DNA of 64,000 nucleotides from Amphibalanus amphitrite (GCF_019059575.1 NW_024883106.1:1-64000), one strand, 5' to 3'; numbered from the stretch's first letter, positions 37,203-51,526 are shown. Made by a program: numbers and translations. Notes: generated by a model from the letters alone, not told the origin.

Positions 37203-38886
37203 TTCAGCTATCCGTGACCATATACCAGTAGTTATGTGTAAAAAGAGATTTCCTCCCTGGTTTGATGCTGCTGCTGTGCGCGCGCTCAAACTCAAACAGG
37301 CTGCGTTCGAACGTCTCAAACGACACCCAACAGATCACAACATTAAAGAATCGTTCAGACAAAAACGAGCAGACTTCAAGAGACTTTCAGACGGTAGGTA
37401 TACCGAGTATCTCAAGGGCTTAGTAGGCGAGTTTCGCACAAATCCGAAGCGTTTCTGGACGTTTGTGAAGTGTTTTAAGCACTCTAAAGGTCTTCCTGTT
37501 TTAATGAGCAGCGGCGAGCGAGTCTTGGATGACATTGGAAAGGCAAATCTGCTAAACCGCACATTTGCTTCGAAATTTTCCGACCCCACCGTCGCCGTAT
37601 TCCCCAACGTACCTTCTTGTGTTGACCACCGTCTGTCGGAATTCAATGTATCGGAGGAGGCTGTGCGTGGTTTACTCCGGGAGCTCTCCGTCAGCAAGGC
37701 GTGTGGTCCTGACGGATTGAGCGCCCGCATTCTCCGTGAGTGTGCAAATGAATTGGCCGCCCCTCTTTGTAAACTGTTCCGCATATCCCTTTCATCCGGT
37801 ATCTTTCCTGAAAAGTGGTCTGAAGCCAACATAGTTCCCATTTTCAAAAAAGGATCACGGAACGATCCAGCTAACTACCGTTCTGTATCGCTTCTTCCCC
37901 TATGTGCAAAAGTCTTTGAAAAGATTGTAAGCGAGCAACTCTTCCAACATGTCCAGCCTCATCTTTCTCCGTTCCAACACGGATTCGTCCCAAACCGGTC
38001 ATGCGCCACGAACCTCGCGTCCTTCCTGTCGCACGGATGGGCGGCCATCTCAAACAAATCCCAGCTGGATACCGTGTACACAGATTTTAGCAGCGCGTTT
38101 CAGAGTGTCAATCATTGTTTGCTACTGCATAAGCTCGAAAGGATGTACGGCGTTGACGGCAACGCTCTGCAGTGGTTGAGGTCCTACTTGGAGAGGCGCA
38201 AACAACGCGTTGTGTTGAACGGGAAAGTGTCCGAGTGGGTTCCGGTTGTGTCTGGAACACCGGAAGGGGGTCACATCTCTCCGTTGCTGTTCTCTCTCTA
38301 TGTGAATGACCTGCCAACTGTTATTTCCACCAACTGTTTGCTGTTTGCTGACGATCTGAAGTTGTTTCACGAGGTTAGGTCCGATGATGATGTTAAGACG
38401 CTCCAGCGTGACTTGAACGCAGTGACACGCTGGGCGGCCGACTGGAAATTGAAGCTAAATGCCTCCAAATGTAAGTCATTTAAAATCACACTTAAACGTA
38501 GCCCCATTGACTCGACATATTCGATCAATGGCACTATTTTGGAAAATGTCACATCGATCCGAGATTTAGGCATCATTCTTGATCAAAAGCTAGATTTCGC
38601 CGATCACGTGCATTCAGTGGTCACAAGAGCTAATAGAGCGCTCGGGCTCCTCATTCGAACGTTCCAGTCGGCTTCCCCCAAGTGTAAGCTGGACAGGCAG
38701 GCCGTGTTGGCGGCTTATTACGCCAATGTTCGATCTGTGGTCGAGTACTGTTCAGTGATATGGGGCGGAGTGGCCAAATCTCATCTCGTTCGTGTGGAGA
38801 GGGTGCAACACAAGTTTTTAATGTGGCTGGCTTGTCGCACCACGAATTGTAATTCGTCGCTCAAGTACTCGGACCTATTGTCATAA
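37192..38886 (+). pseudogene. LINE 2 reverse transcriptase
   Basis: The open frame is coding LINE sequence from about 37192 and covers the whole RT. It shows FKKGSRNDPANYRSVSLLP, VYTDFSSAFQSVNH, a VSGTPEGGHISPLL block (usually VPQGS) and LLFADDLKLF with FADD at 38344-38355. It also has the thumb region with RDLGIILDQKLDF and an ANVRSVVEYCSVIWGG segment typical of CR1/Jockey-type LINEs. It ends at TAA 38884-38886. The same frame continues for 38 codons beyond (FRVPHLGARRAKCDVLFL), and C-terminal sequence then shifts frame near 39000 (VPFARVNTISGGLFVRIPR). The end therefore carries a stop and at least one shift. No RNase H is present. Confidence 0.88.
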
Positions 38887-39380
38887 TTTCGTGTGCCACA
38901 CTTAGGAGCACGACGCGCAAAGTGTGATGTTCTGTTTTTATGCAAGGTTTTTAAAGGCTTCATCTCATCATCATATTTACTTGGGTCTTTAAACTCCATA
39001 TATCCGCGAGGCCGACCAGAAACACACCATTAATTGATGTGCCGTTCGCCAGGGTGAACACCATATCAGGAGGGCTTTTTGTGCGCATTCCTCGCTGCGT
39101 CAATCAGTTTCTTGAGTTCTCGCCTAGGTCAGATATTTTCTTTGACTCGATCGGGCGGCTCAAGCGAGAGGCATCGGCGTATGCGTCAACACTGGCGTGC
39201 GTTATGTGACAGTCGGCCTCTGTCGGATGCAAAGAAGTGGTTTGTGTATGTGTGTGTGTGTGTGGGGGGGGGGGTATTTATGCATGTTGATGTATGCGTG
39301 TGCGTGTGACTTCACCTGTCATTGGGCGTAAGCCTGTTGGTGATTTATGAAAATACAAGATACAAGATACAAGAAATGCA

Positions 39381-41808
39381 TACCACGCCGCACTGTGCTG
39401 CGAGACAGCATTTAGCTTAGTAACGACTAACGCAGCATGATACTGTCAACAGTTCCATTTCAGAAATGTTTTATGTTCTATCAAATTACAGATTTTATAA
39501 ACGTAAGATTTGATACACTCATTTTAATGAATCAGCAAATCAAAGTAGGTGCATATGTATTTATAATTCTTCACTCACACATAACGAATCCACATTATAT
39601 CGTCCCGGAAATATCAGTTACGCAAGGTAAAGGTCGCAAATAAAAATATAAGTGTAAACTTTACCCAGGTATTCGAAACTGGGCGAGTATAATTAACGTG
39701 ACGTGTTATAACATTATTCTGAGCATGATGCCGAATACTAATGCCATTCTACTATATCTATCGGACAAAATGTGATGCTGCAAATTCTACTTGTTACAAA
39801 TCGAATTAAATATTGGCATACAAGGCTACTTCTAAACTATATTGATATCGACATCGTATTGAGCAAGAATATCTTTCAACCTTCACACAAGTAATTGAAA
39901 TAGGACCTTTGAAATACACAAGGTATTTCACCAATTTTGGCTGTGAAAATACAGAGCCAATTGAATATCGCAATATCGCAAGTTCAGCCTAATAATTCAA
40001 TATCATCATTGCACGAGACGAAGGGTTAACAGCTGCTGATACGCGATCAAACTGGGGGCACTCGACACTATTGAGCATGTGAAGCGATCAAACTTTTGCC
40101 ATCGGGCCGTGATACGAGTAAATTGCCGGCTGGCGGCCGATGATTTTATGCCGCCAGCCCTGACACCTCTCGCGGTAAATTCCACTTCGACGACTTTGTT
40201 GCTGCAAAGTGTAAAAGTTGGACGCCTCTAAAAGGTGGTTGGCAGACACGAAGATGCTAAATCCGTGCCGGTGGAATAGATCTGTCGCGGCGGCGCCATT
40301 CATTGAGCGCTGTGATCGGCCGGCCCCGGAGGCCGCTGGACACGCTCATTTCGGCACCGGCTGCTGCCCCCTCCCCTCCCCACTCCGACACTATAAAACT
40401 CAGTTCTTTCGCGATTTACTACCTGTCGAACGTGCGGGTGTATATCATGCACCCGGTTACACGGCACAGTTCTAGCATCACCTCGTAAAAACCGCCTGCA
40501 AAATGCACGAAACAAAGCGGCATGGCACTAACTGTAATGGGAGCAACGAGTGACAGGGCCTTCACGTCATCACGCTATGGGGTCAGGGGGTAAGGATCGC
40601 ACATCAGTGTGATGGAAACATGCGACTCGGACACGCAGGTTGGTCCCAACATACCACGCACTACGCAGTCACCATAGCGCGGCAATTCAAGAAGTGCAGG
40701 CGTCGGCTCACACAGCAATTGTCTATCGTCTAATGTCCCGCTGACACTGGGGAGGACAGTTCTCTGCAGTTGCTGACAGCGAAACAGCCATCGACATGGT
40801 TAATGTCACAGTGAACAGCCCTCCGCAGTCTCTCAGCACCACGCACCAGCACCATCCCTGCCCCGTCCCTTCAGTCCGACCGTGACCCCTGTGATGCGCT
40901 TCACCACCCCATCTGCCCTGTCTGTCCGACAGTTTGACTGTCTCTCTGTCCCGTCAGTTTGACTGTCTCTCTGTCCCGACACTGACCGTGACCTCTGTCA
41001 CCCCGCCGGTCAAACACCAGCACTGGAGCGACACTACCCAGCCGCCGCGCGGACGAGTGGCGCCCACTTTATACCGCGGCACTCGACCCGATTCAACAGC
41101 CGAAATTGTGGCAGCTATTCCGACCGTCCCGTTTATCAAAACGCACTCTGAGCCAGTGCTAAATCTCGGCCAAATGGGCGCGCTGCTCACTCCACTTTCC
41201 ATTATGGATATTGTTTCCAATAATTGTTTGCATAGTGTGAAGGTTTATAGAAGCATTCAAATTGAGACGTCCACACGCTCACCCATGCAAAAGTAAGGTC
41301 ACGGCATATGCGCTATAACCAGTATGCAGTGTTCCACCTGTTTTATCAGTGGACAGTGAGTCCCTGCCAATATCCGCTGTCCATTAGCCACTGACGGTTA
41401 GGTAATCCTCAATCGACGCGTGGATAATGAAGAGCTGCCGCTGAAAGGTAATGACAAACTACCCCTCGGCTACGATAGATTAAGACATTTCCGCCAGCAG
41501 AATGGCGCCAATCGAGCGAGTAATTCCGGCTATTCAAACGGCCATTTGTGAGCTCAACGTGGAAACAGGTTATCTTTTAGATATGGCACACTGGCGCCGA
41601 AAAGACGTGCAGAATACAATTATGTACTGCAATGGTAGCGATACGATCAGCTAGGTGGACTAGCTGTGACATGCTTGGGATTCTGGAGCCGCACGTGTAG
41701 TCCACACCGATCCATTGAGGCCACTGTTACAGTCCACTGGTCCATGCAGGGTGGCACGGGCAAGGGTTGTGGGAAACAGCCAAGGAGGGGGAGGGGTGGG
41801 AGGGAAGG
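39381..41808. other. dpr intron, no gene recognised
   Basis: AT-rich to about 40.1 kb, then mixed. A 28 bp unit CAGTTTGACTGTCTCTCTGT is tandemly duplicated at about 40928-40980. No domain or RNA gene was seen. Confidence 0.5.
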
Positions 41809-42420
41809 TACAGATACAGATACAGATGTATTCAAAAGAAATCCATACCATATGGCTTTTCATTCTTCTAGGTCAGTTACAATGCGGACACAATGAGGAC
41901 ACATTTACACTAAACACACAAACCCATCATACATACACCAACTGATCACAGCGCGTCAGCCGATCCCACGAGCCGCCTGACAGTACGGCGGAACCCAGGC
42001 TCGCCGGGAACAGCCTGCACACTGTTCAGTAACCTCACTCCCCGAAAACACATTCTCCTCCTTCCAGCTTCGGTACGAATGTTGGGGCATGTGATTAGCC
42101 CCGACTGTCGTGTTGCATGCAGGCATGCCTTTGGTCCGTTCTCGGTCCAATGGTGTTGTACAGGTACTCAGGCTGTCCCGTCTCAATTATACGCGCTAGC
42201 GCACACACAGTGTGGTAGGAAGCAAGCTGCTCTGCGTTCAGCCAGCGGAGCTCCTGCAGCGCCCCGCTGACATGGTCAAAGCGTCGTTTGCCCGTCACGA
42301 CGCGAACACAAAAGTGAACAACTTTCTGAATCCGGCCGAGCTGGGTCACACCACATGTGCCGTACACGTGTGGTAAGCTGGGCTCTGACTCAAGCCTTAC
42401 AGGCTCAGTCTCCGAGAGGA
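41809..42420 (-). mobile_element. 5'-truncated LINE remnant (CR1/L2-like RT C-terminus)
   Basis: On the minus strand from about 42367 the frame reads GRIQKVVHFCVRVVTGKRR, then FDHVSGALQELRWLNAEQ, a well-known C-terminal RT segment of CR1/L2-type LINEs. A stop at about 42095 interrupts it. A neighbouring frame then continues LITCPNIRTEAGRRR, FRGVRLLNSVQAVP and VRRLVGSADAL to TGA at 41948-41946, so one frameshift lies near 42100. The 3' UTR ends in a TACAGA repeat tail at 41809-41834. Confidence 0.75.
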
Positions 42421-42955
42421 TATGAAGCTAAAAGGCTGCAGCGAGGAAACAATGAATGTGTCATGTAGACATGCATAAAGAGCGTTGATTCTGCCCCTGG
42501 GATTAGGTCATATTAGCGAAGCTTTTATATCAGGTTAGAAGATAGCCCTTGGGCCTTACTGATTTTTTTTATGTCGTTTAATGGATGAACTTTGTCATCA
42601 ATATCAGCAACAATACGAGTATTTGATAACAATGGCATATAAAGGTATATGACCTATAACGACCAGCGCTCCTTTGGTGCTCATTTCCAGATATCGTGCT
42701 ACTCTAGGCTGGGCTAGCCGCGATACATGTGGCCATTTTCGCATCCCCCGGCGGCGAGTGGCCACCGCGGACGGGTCGGTGTGTGGGGCGCCGTTTGCCG
42801 TTTGTCTGAGCTGCACTCCCCGCGGCCGCGGCGAGCCGGGGCGCAGAGGCGCGATCCATTAGTGCTATGCAGCGTACTGGACCAGCGACAGGCGAGTGGG
42901 AGACATCCAATCCGCACTGCGCGGCCGGCGGCGGCGCGGGCGCTGACAGCGGCGG
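42421..42955. other. dpr intron, no gene recognised
   Basis: Anonymous sequence, GC-rich in its second half. No coding signal was recognised. Confidence 0.5.
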
Positions 42956-43202
<247 letters not shown>

Positions 43203-43538
43203 GAGGGGAAAGAAGAAAATGATCAGCTCTAAGACCAGTTATGGGAGGAAAAACGTGCATTTAGAAAGGATGCAGCCAAGAAAATGTCATATCTCAACTA
43301 CGCTTTAATAAACTTTGTGCTAGTATTGTGTGTGTATCTCAATGCTTCTTTGTATCTAAAGAAAGCTGTAGTTGATGCAGTTTGCCAAAACTTGCTCGTT
43401 TTTTGTCTATTTTTTCTTGAATCTTCCGAGCGTCGGTGTCTCTCCCACTTTAGCTAGCCTAGCACTAGAAGCAAATGAGTCGAGAAGATCAAAGTGCAAT
43501 ACGTTGTGCAGCCAAGGTTTGTTCGATATCGTTTAGGA

Positions 43539-44452
43539 TTAACCCTCGCCCGCACATGGGGGGGGGTGGTTGCCACCCCCCCCCCCCCCAGGTAGTCTTT
43601 CTGCTCTGCACTCCACATTTTTAGAGCTAGAAGGCTGATTTTTCGTATAGCTGCTCCTCTATCCTTTCTTGATGTCCACTGAAAATTTCAAGTTTCTGTG
43701 ATTTTTGGTTTCGGAGATATGACCTTATTTTTTAGGTCATGTCATGACCCAAATGGCCAGTTCTCAACATCTTGCGTTTGCCATGGGCCTTATGAGCCTT
43801 TGACACCCTGATTTCGGCCGTTTTTGCCAGTCTTACCTCCTACCTATCATGGAACATGTTGTTCGACGATGTACAGGGGTCAAGGTCAGGGTCAAGGTCA
43901 ACCTAGGTCACCTAAGATAATTGCGTTTTAGGCAAGCTGAATTTACTTTTTTTGAAGTTTTTTGACTGCATTTTTGGTAAAAGCTTATCAGATCATGATT
44001 TCATGTAATATGGACCCAAAAACAATCGGTGCACACATCAGTATACACACAGACACACACAGACATACAAACACATATAATTGACCTTGACCTAACTTGA
44101 CCTGAAATGACCTCAGCAGCAAAATTCTGGTCGGGTAGTGTGACAAAGAGGTTCTAGCTGGCTTGGCACCAGAAAACAGCATCGTCATCGGTATTTGATA
44201 AGCAGCACACTTGATATCCAACGGTGACCCAAAACAGCAACATTTTTTAGTTTGACCTGACCTGGAAGGTCAATGACTGACCTGAGAAGGTAAAACTGGG
44301 TATCATTGGATTCGTCTCTTCCCAAAGAATCTTTTTGATCTTTACTGCTAAGCTCTATCTCCAACAGGAACGAAATGGCGCGGGGGGGGTGGCAACCACC
44401 CCCCCCATGTGCGTTCTAGGATGGGAAAATGGCATGTGCGGGCGAGGGTTAA
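43539..44452. mobile_element. TTAA-flanked element with poly-G/poly-C end palindromes, copy A
   Basis: The ends are TTAACCCTCGCCCGCACATG and its inverted counterpart GTGCGGGCGAGGGTTAA. Just inside each end is a palindrome of a G run, GTGGTTGCCAC (or GTGGCAACCAC) and a C run. TTAA target duplication points to piggyBac or Kolobok-type DNA transposons. 914 bp, no transposase frame. The inside is rich in TGACCT/AGGTCA, notably at 43870-43916 and 44083-44115. Confidence 0.8.
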
Positions 44453-47400
44453 AGAAGACGGGAATCGGCGGTAATGGGGTGCAGTGCACAGGCATGTCTC
44501 CCAGGCTGGAGTGGGTTTTGGAGGTGGAGGCAGGTTTCCTTGGGGAGGCGGGTTTTCGCGGAGGCGGGTTTTGAAGGCAGAAGCGGCTTTGGAGGCGGAT
44601 TTCGGAGACGGGGATGGGTTGCAGTAATGCTGGGTTCCGGAGGCGGGTTTGGGCGACTGCCACCAGCCGCCAATGAATGGACGTCCTCTGTGCTGCAGCG
44701 CGGCGGCGCTGTCTGTCATTCCGCTCACATGGGCCGGCGGTAGAGACATCCGGCCGACCCACTCGTATCTCTCCAACAAAGACACGCCACATCCACATAC
44801 ATTGTTGATGGCCCGGCCGCCGATGAACGATAAGACATGTGCATCTCGCGAGAGCCACCATAGTTCACCAACGAAATGGGATATTTGAGACGCGTGCAAT
44901 TTATGGCCCGCAGTTGGCGTCATGGCGGCACTGAATAACTTTGAGAAAGCACCCGCTCCGCTGTATGGGATTGATATCGACCGGGCCGGCTGATTTGCAT
45001 CATTATTGTTCGGTCGTATTTATGTCCATAATTACAGGCGCACTTTATCGGCCACTTCGCATATTGATAGGGTGGCGGTGGTCTGTCCCCTGGCGGCCTC
45101 ATTGCTTATCCAGTATCCAGCCAGGCAGAAATGGCACATTTGCCTGATACAGCATCGCCACCGGAATCCCAGTCCCTTTTCCCAGTCAACTTTTCATAGA
45201 TAAAAGCCTTTCATTTCAGCCTCACATTTCATAGATAAAAAAGACACAAATTGCACCAAGCTGTAGCAAGAAGAAAACGGGCTCGCTAGTAGCCAAAATG
45301 TCTCTAATACATTCCACCTACTAACAAATACCATAGCAGCTTTTTCTTTTAAACCCACCACTTAGAGTAATCGGTCGGCGAAGGCCAGTGGCCACCACGG
45401 CCGGCACCCCTCCAGCCCTGTCACCTGCCGGCTGGTGGGCGGAGTGTCTTCATCAATATGGTCGGCCGGGCCCTCATCGAATGGCCGGTCCATGCATCAC
45501 AGCCTGGGGGGCGCCGCAGACGGCCGATGACACTAATGGTTCGACACTGACCAGGTGCACAATGATGGTATTTGCGTCTAGATTCGGTGCACAATTGGTA
45601 GTTGTCAGGGGCACTTCGGCCATCAAGATTCAATAGGCTGTGTCTATAGGAAAAACCTTGCTTATAATAAGGGCCAGTGTAGACGTTAGCAGCTCATTGA
45701 GATGTAGCACCCCAATACATTGGCTTATAGAAAAGCAAGAAGTTATAAATGACGAGTTGAGTACTGACAGCCTATAAAAGAAAGGTGTTCAATGCCTAGA
45801 AATATCTGCACAAAAAAGCTCGCATAGGCAATGCGCTCCGGTTGAACCTACAACCAAAGGAAGAATTACCATCAGTAACGGACATAGCACTCCATTGATG
45901 CCATTTGAATAGGGCCGTGGAATGGTTTATGAGGAGACGCACGTGACAGAGCGACTATAATTCATGAAACACAACTGTAATGGCGCCGATTTAGCCATTA
46001 AGTATTTCTCAACGTCCTTTTCAGCAACTTTATTTTACGTTACAGGATTCAAACATGCAAGCAGTAGCGCTGGCATATAAAGTACTGAGCTGAATGGACG
46101 TGTTTTGCTTTTTTTTAATTGCTTTATTGTATAATTGAAGTATGCAAAGAACGACAAAGTATTATTTACATTTTTTTAAGTGGGGCACATTTCACTGTTC
46201 ACATTTCATTTCACATTTCCATGCTTAAATTGCTTGTCCGCTTATGCCATTCTGATATGGGCTGGTCTATTTTCGTCTGCCTATTATCACGTTGAGAAGG
46301 AGCAGAAGAATTATCCGCATATCCTTTTTTCCTTTGGCACCTGTCTCCCTTGCCTCTTCCCTTCAAGTCCGTACCGTCCTCTTGGCTCATTTCTCCGTTG
46401 TCGGTCCCGCTCCCTAGTTAGTTTATCGTTTACACCTCCTTTTAGCAGCCCCCGAACACCGCCTACCAGTTTAGGTCAGCAGACAACACCGAAGAGCAGG
46501 CACCACCGCGCGACACTAGCAGTGGCAGTAGCGATAAGAGGTGCAGCCAGGTATCGGCCAGCTTCCCTACCGTAGTAGGGCCCGCTATAGTCGACCTTTC
46601 GGATGACACTTTTTATGCATCATCTATGCCTCTGATGTAATGCAAGCCAAGTCCCTGTAGCACATAAGGTATCGGCGTAAACCATCTGAAACAAACACGC
46701 CTATTCCCCAGGCCGCGGCGGCTGGCACCCAGTCCATTCGGCTCGGGTCATCGTGTATGCATGCACGCACTGGCCGTCTCCCGGCCAGGCGCCGATGAGC
46801 CCGAGGGAGCTGCGTGTCGATACTCCCGAGTCCGCGGCAGCACGGGACGGAGATGTGGAGGGACCCTTCCAGCCCCGCCGTATCGGAGTCCTCTGAGCCG
46901 GATGGGCGGCTGGGTTGGCCCCACCACCCACCGACGGAAGCGACCGACAGCGGCCGGGTTCAGTGACGCCTCCTGGCAGGACGTGACTGGACTGCGCTGT
47001 GTGCCGAGCTGAGGGGAGGTAGCGTGGACCTGTCTGGATATGCCAGCGCACCCACAGGGATCCAGGGCGGTGTTTCACGACCACGCTGCCAGCCACCGCC
47101 AGCGCATTTCGCGAGCTGACGTAATACTTGTGGTAGTGTTGGAGCTATGGACTTGTTGATGTTTCCATTGCCACGTGCGCTGGCAGCGTCGGTGAAACAC
47201 CGCCCAGGAGCCAGCACAAGGGTCAGACCAGAGAACTCAGGCTCGAGTCTCCCACTAATGGTACCCACGGCCGCAGTCTGTCCCCCCTAATGGTGCATTG
47301 CTGGCTGCTTCCGTTCAACAAATCGGCCGCAATGGCAATTTGATAATGCACCTATGTAGGCTTTGAAGGTGCCTGTACTGCGCTGGCCATAGAACAAGCT

Positions 47401-49138
47401 CGATGTACTTGAATTACAGGATCAACGAGACTGCTTCTTATTTCGTCCCTGCCATGTAGCTCACAACGCTGGCCGTATCAACGATTAACGCCTACATACA
47501 TTGGACAGAATGGTTTGTGCTTAAACCGCAAAATAACGCTATGTTATGATACAAACGCCGTAAATTGTAGTTTATATTATTTAAGTGAGTGCCAGTCCGC
47601 TTCTACCAACGGGCAGAATGAAACTTTCAAAATATTCGTTCAACTTAAAAGTGCCTTGGAAGTGCATACGAAATTATCTTTGAGAAGCCTGTTTCTACTC
47701 CAAACACCGCATTGAGAAACAAATTAAGTTCCGCTGCAACTTTGTGGCAACTAGAAGTGGCGGCATTACAGTAGCCGGTGTCTGGCGGCATTTACCGGGC
47801 TGCTTTGAGTGCTGCCTCTGCTGAGAACGGAGAACAAGCGGCACACTTGCGCGCTGATGGAAATGCGCTAATGAAAAATGCATTGTGCTTAACCCAGAGC
47901 ATGCAAATAAATGTAATAAGAATGACCCCCGGTGAGGTGGCGGATGACAATGTGATGTGTTATCACCACCCGGAACAATTGCTGCCTGAAGTCATCGAAA
48001 CGAATTAACAGCCTTTTTTTGCTGCTGCAAAATATCAACGTACTACAAAAATTTGGACACATAATGCTAATCATTTACGGTTTATCAATGATACAAAAGC
48101 ACGAATATGAATAATGCGTTATACAAACACCTCTATTGCTGCGTTGCCTTTGTCATTCACAAGGCCGACGTATCTCCGCAATATTTGCCTTTTCATCACT
48201 GCCTCTCTGGGCGTCGTGTGGCTATAATGGGTATTCTACGGTGCCATTTTCTCCATCTGTCTAGTCGTCCCACGTCTCCCAGCCGACTGAGCACTGCGCA
48301 GTCCCACCGCACATTGTCATGGACTGCGCGTGACCCACTCACCCACCACCGAGACGAGAGTTTCGACAGCTTTACGGGCGGCGCCGGCACTGGCCGCAAA
48401 TCAATGCCGATCGCCGCCGGATTCGTCCCGGTCGTAACCGCGGTGGTTTTTATGAGCCCCGAGGCGGTGTGTCCATCAGAGGAGGCCGCGGGCAGTGATT
48501 GTGGCGCGGCGGGCCGGGCAGACTGCTGCGCGACCGACGCATCCGCAGCGCGGCAGTGAGCAGAGTGGAGGAACCCCGACTCAGACACCACAAGGTTTGG
48601 CAGTGCCGAGATTCTGGGCTGCCAGTTTTAGCCGTGTTTAAATTTTTGCTTTTGTTGGTACTTACGCCTCTGTTTGCCAAGGCTGCTGTTGAGGGCTTAT
48701 TGAGGAGGGTTGTCCGGTAGTTATGGTACCTAAGCTACTTCGTATAAGAATAATAATTGTGCTGAACTGGCTACGCGAGTCACAATCCACATGTGACTCA
48801 CTCATGATAACAACCCATAGATGACTCGCATACCGACAGGCGATACGCCCTAACTATGTAGCATCGGAATTCCAAGTCCTTGGTCGATTATACTGGAATC
48901 TCCCAAACTTTCGGTTTGTGACACATGCGGATTCCTGCCTACCGGCCTATGAAGTAATGCTCTGAAGCCAGCTGGTGATTTAGTCAAACCCACTCAGCCG
49001 TACCAGTAAGTTTCCTCGAATGTCACATATTGCAATGGTAGGTATGTGCCCACCACACTGGATGCATAGGGAAGGTGACAGCATGATCTTAACATCGTGA
49101 TCCAAAACTCCGCTAATGGTAAACCCTATCAAGATTGA
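44453..49138. other. dpr intron, no gene recognised
   Basis: At 44515-44655 there is a degenerate GGAGGCGGGTTTT minisatellite. At 45190-45245 a TTTCATAGATAAAA motif occurs twice. Several open frames (for example plus 46180-46575) have no recognised domain. No RNA gene was seen. Confidence 0.45.
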
Positions 49139-49995
49139 TTAACACGCGCAGTGGAAGGGTTGCGAGTACTACGCCCAGTGGAAGGGGGGGGGGGCGGATG
49201 TCGCCCCCCTAAGATCTCAGCTCCCACTGGAGCTAGAAAGACGAAATTTGGAGGGTAGGTGGGGGCCATGGGGAACTCTGTTGTGTGTGAATTTCATGAC
49301 CCTAGGTCAATATCTTCAAGGTCAAATGAGGTCAAGTGTGGTCAAATTTGCCATATGAGTGACTTTTTTGCGTTTACACGGCGATAACTCAAAAAGTTAC
49401 CGGCCGATTTTCCTTTTTCTTTCACTATGCGAAAGAACAAACATTTTTGAGTATGTATGATGAATTCCTAGATAATCGAACGATAAATATGGCAGTTAGA
49501 AGCCTGCTAAGGGTAAGATGTCTCCGGCTGAAGCGGGATCGGCCGACGCGGGAAACGCGGCAATCACAATTTTGTGTTTACATACTCATAACTCAAGTTG
49601 TTACCGGCCGATTTTCAAAATTCTTTGACCATATGATTGCCTGTACATTTCTCAGTCTTCTCACCGAATTTGACGCGAATCTAATCTAATCAGCGGTAAG
49701 GAGCGCGATGTAAAGACGGAACTGTCCCGCCCCGGCACAGTCTACAATTCAGGCGGCGCGTAACGGCTAGCGCCGGCCGCCGCGCCGCCGCGCCAGGATG
49801 TTTGACTTTACACCGCTATTACTAGAAAAGTTGTGAGCCGATTTTCTTATTTCTTGCACGAGAAGATCCGCAATTCAATTCTGGACAGGTAGCCGAAATT
49901 ACACATTAATATTATGTTTGCGGCGCGAGTTATTGGCGAAAAACAGGAGGGGTGGGCGAAATCCGCCCCCCCCCCCCTTCCACTGCGCGTGTTAA
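49139..49995. mobile_element. TTAA-flanked element with poly-G/poly-C end palindromes, copy B
   Basis: The terminal inverted repeat TTAACACGCGCAGTGGAAGG is identical at both ends. Inside each end a G run, CGGAT(G/T)TCG and a C run form a palindrome. 857 bp, no transposase frame. The 5' end carries an extra partial copy of the CAGTGGAAGGG motif. Confidence 0.82.
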
Positions 49996-51518
49996 TTTCA
50001 GCATAAACAAATACGTTATACGGAAAGGCGAAGGAAATGTATAGAAGCGGAAGACATGATCTAACATCGGCATTTTTATCACAGGAGCCCCAGCCCAGCT
50101 TTGATTATGTTCGCCTTCGCCGGCGCCGCGACCCAAGGACATCTTTCAGATTTGGCTACCCGGCTGATTCGACCGGCCAACCCACGCGGAAATCGGGGCC
50201 ATCATCGGATCAGAAATGAGCTGGCCCGGGCCGCAGGGATGACTGGTCCTGAGTAACGCAGATTTGGGGCTGGCCGGTAAAACGCTATTGCGAGCTAACC
50301 TACAGCCTAAAAAAGATGGGGTCCTTTCCCTGCCTTCTCCCAGTTTATCGCGCTGTGAAAATACGTCAGTAAGACGCAGGGTAAAAACATAGGCCCTCTC
50401 ATTTGAAACAAGAATGAGTTGCATTAAAAAATGTATCCGATTAAAAAATCCGAGCTTGATGCATTGAGGACATATTATCATTCTAATATAAAGGGTCTTT
50501 CATATGAAGTGGCTTGAGTTTGTGTGTTAACGGTATGTTTTCAATTTATATTTCCATTATGTTTTCCATTGCTGAACGTTATCAATATTGAGACTGCACC
50601 AGGTTACCGTCATCCGTCGTATGGGATAACACTAAGCCGCCGGCAGTCGATAGTCGGTGGTGGCCGGGCCACCGCCCGACCTTCCGGCCCCGAGAATTCC
50701 CCTACCGAGCCGTAAAACCTCCGTCCGGCCATCCATCATTTAGCCGTTGGGAGCTTTTTTCCAACCGCCGCGCCGGCGACGTGCTGTGACCCTCTGCTCT
50801 GTGGACACTTGTGAAGGAGGAGATTTGAAAAGAACGAGAGGGAGAATAAGGCGTCTTAGTGATATGTGACCTCTAAGGCGAATAACTATTCTGTTATTGC
50901 AGTGTCTGTGTGGTGAGAAGCAATTGGAACAGCGTTATCGAGCCCACACATATTTTCGGTACATATTTCAGCAACCCGATAGCTCGACACAAGCCGCGCA
51001 GATGACATTTCTGAGACTGATTTATTGTCAATAAGAGCAGATGACAAATAGACGGCCTTAGAAATGAAACAGCCATTTATTTATTTCTTGCCAACAAGGA
51101 AAACATTAGTAACACTGAACAGTGGAACAATGTTAAAAAGAGACATTGTTGGATGGCCATTGCAATTATGCGTCATGGTCAATGGTCAACACAATAAAAC
51201 ATTCGTAATATTTGTAAAAATAAGAGCTAAGAATATTCCGCTGGCTGTTGCGCACCGATATTTCGTTACAATAGCAGGTGAACCATCGTTTCTTCCAGGC
51301 AGACACTTCGGTATGATGTTTGTTAGTTTTACAGTAATTGCCAAACTAATGACCATGCGAGCTAGTAAGTATCAAGTGCCCGTTCGGTCGTCATGGCAGC
51401 ACCCCTCTCAGCACTGGGAATATGATCACCCAGCCGCTGACCCGCGGCCAATGAGTCACGTGGCCCTGTCGTGGCGTGTCCGCCGCCGGCGCTGCCCATG
51501 TCCCGTCAGGCTCTGAGA
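49996..51518. other. dpr intron, no gene recognised
   Basis: Anonymous sequence with no recognised domain, RNA gene or repeat of note. Confidence 0.5.
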
Positions 51519-51526
51519 GTAACGAG

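Larger units (their letters stand above)
36789..39380 (+). mobile_element. LINE 2, 3' part after the LTR insertion
   Basis: LINE 2 continues after the target duplication with the end of the endonuclease (LVLARG, SDHDEVSVSL), then RT, a C-terminal region and a 3' UTR. It ends in a tandem ATACAAG tail at about 39352-39378. A (TG)n/poly-G patch is at 39241-39275. Together with 30400-31467 the LINE is about 3.7 kb without the insertion. Confidence 0.88.

Noticed and set aside
43560-43590. Poly-G/poly-C runs considered as assembly artefacts
   Set aside because: They recur at matching positions inside both ends of several TTAA elements, so they are taken as real, although exact run lengths may be unreliable.
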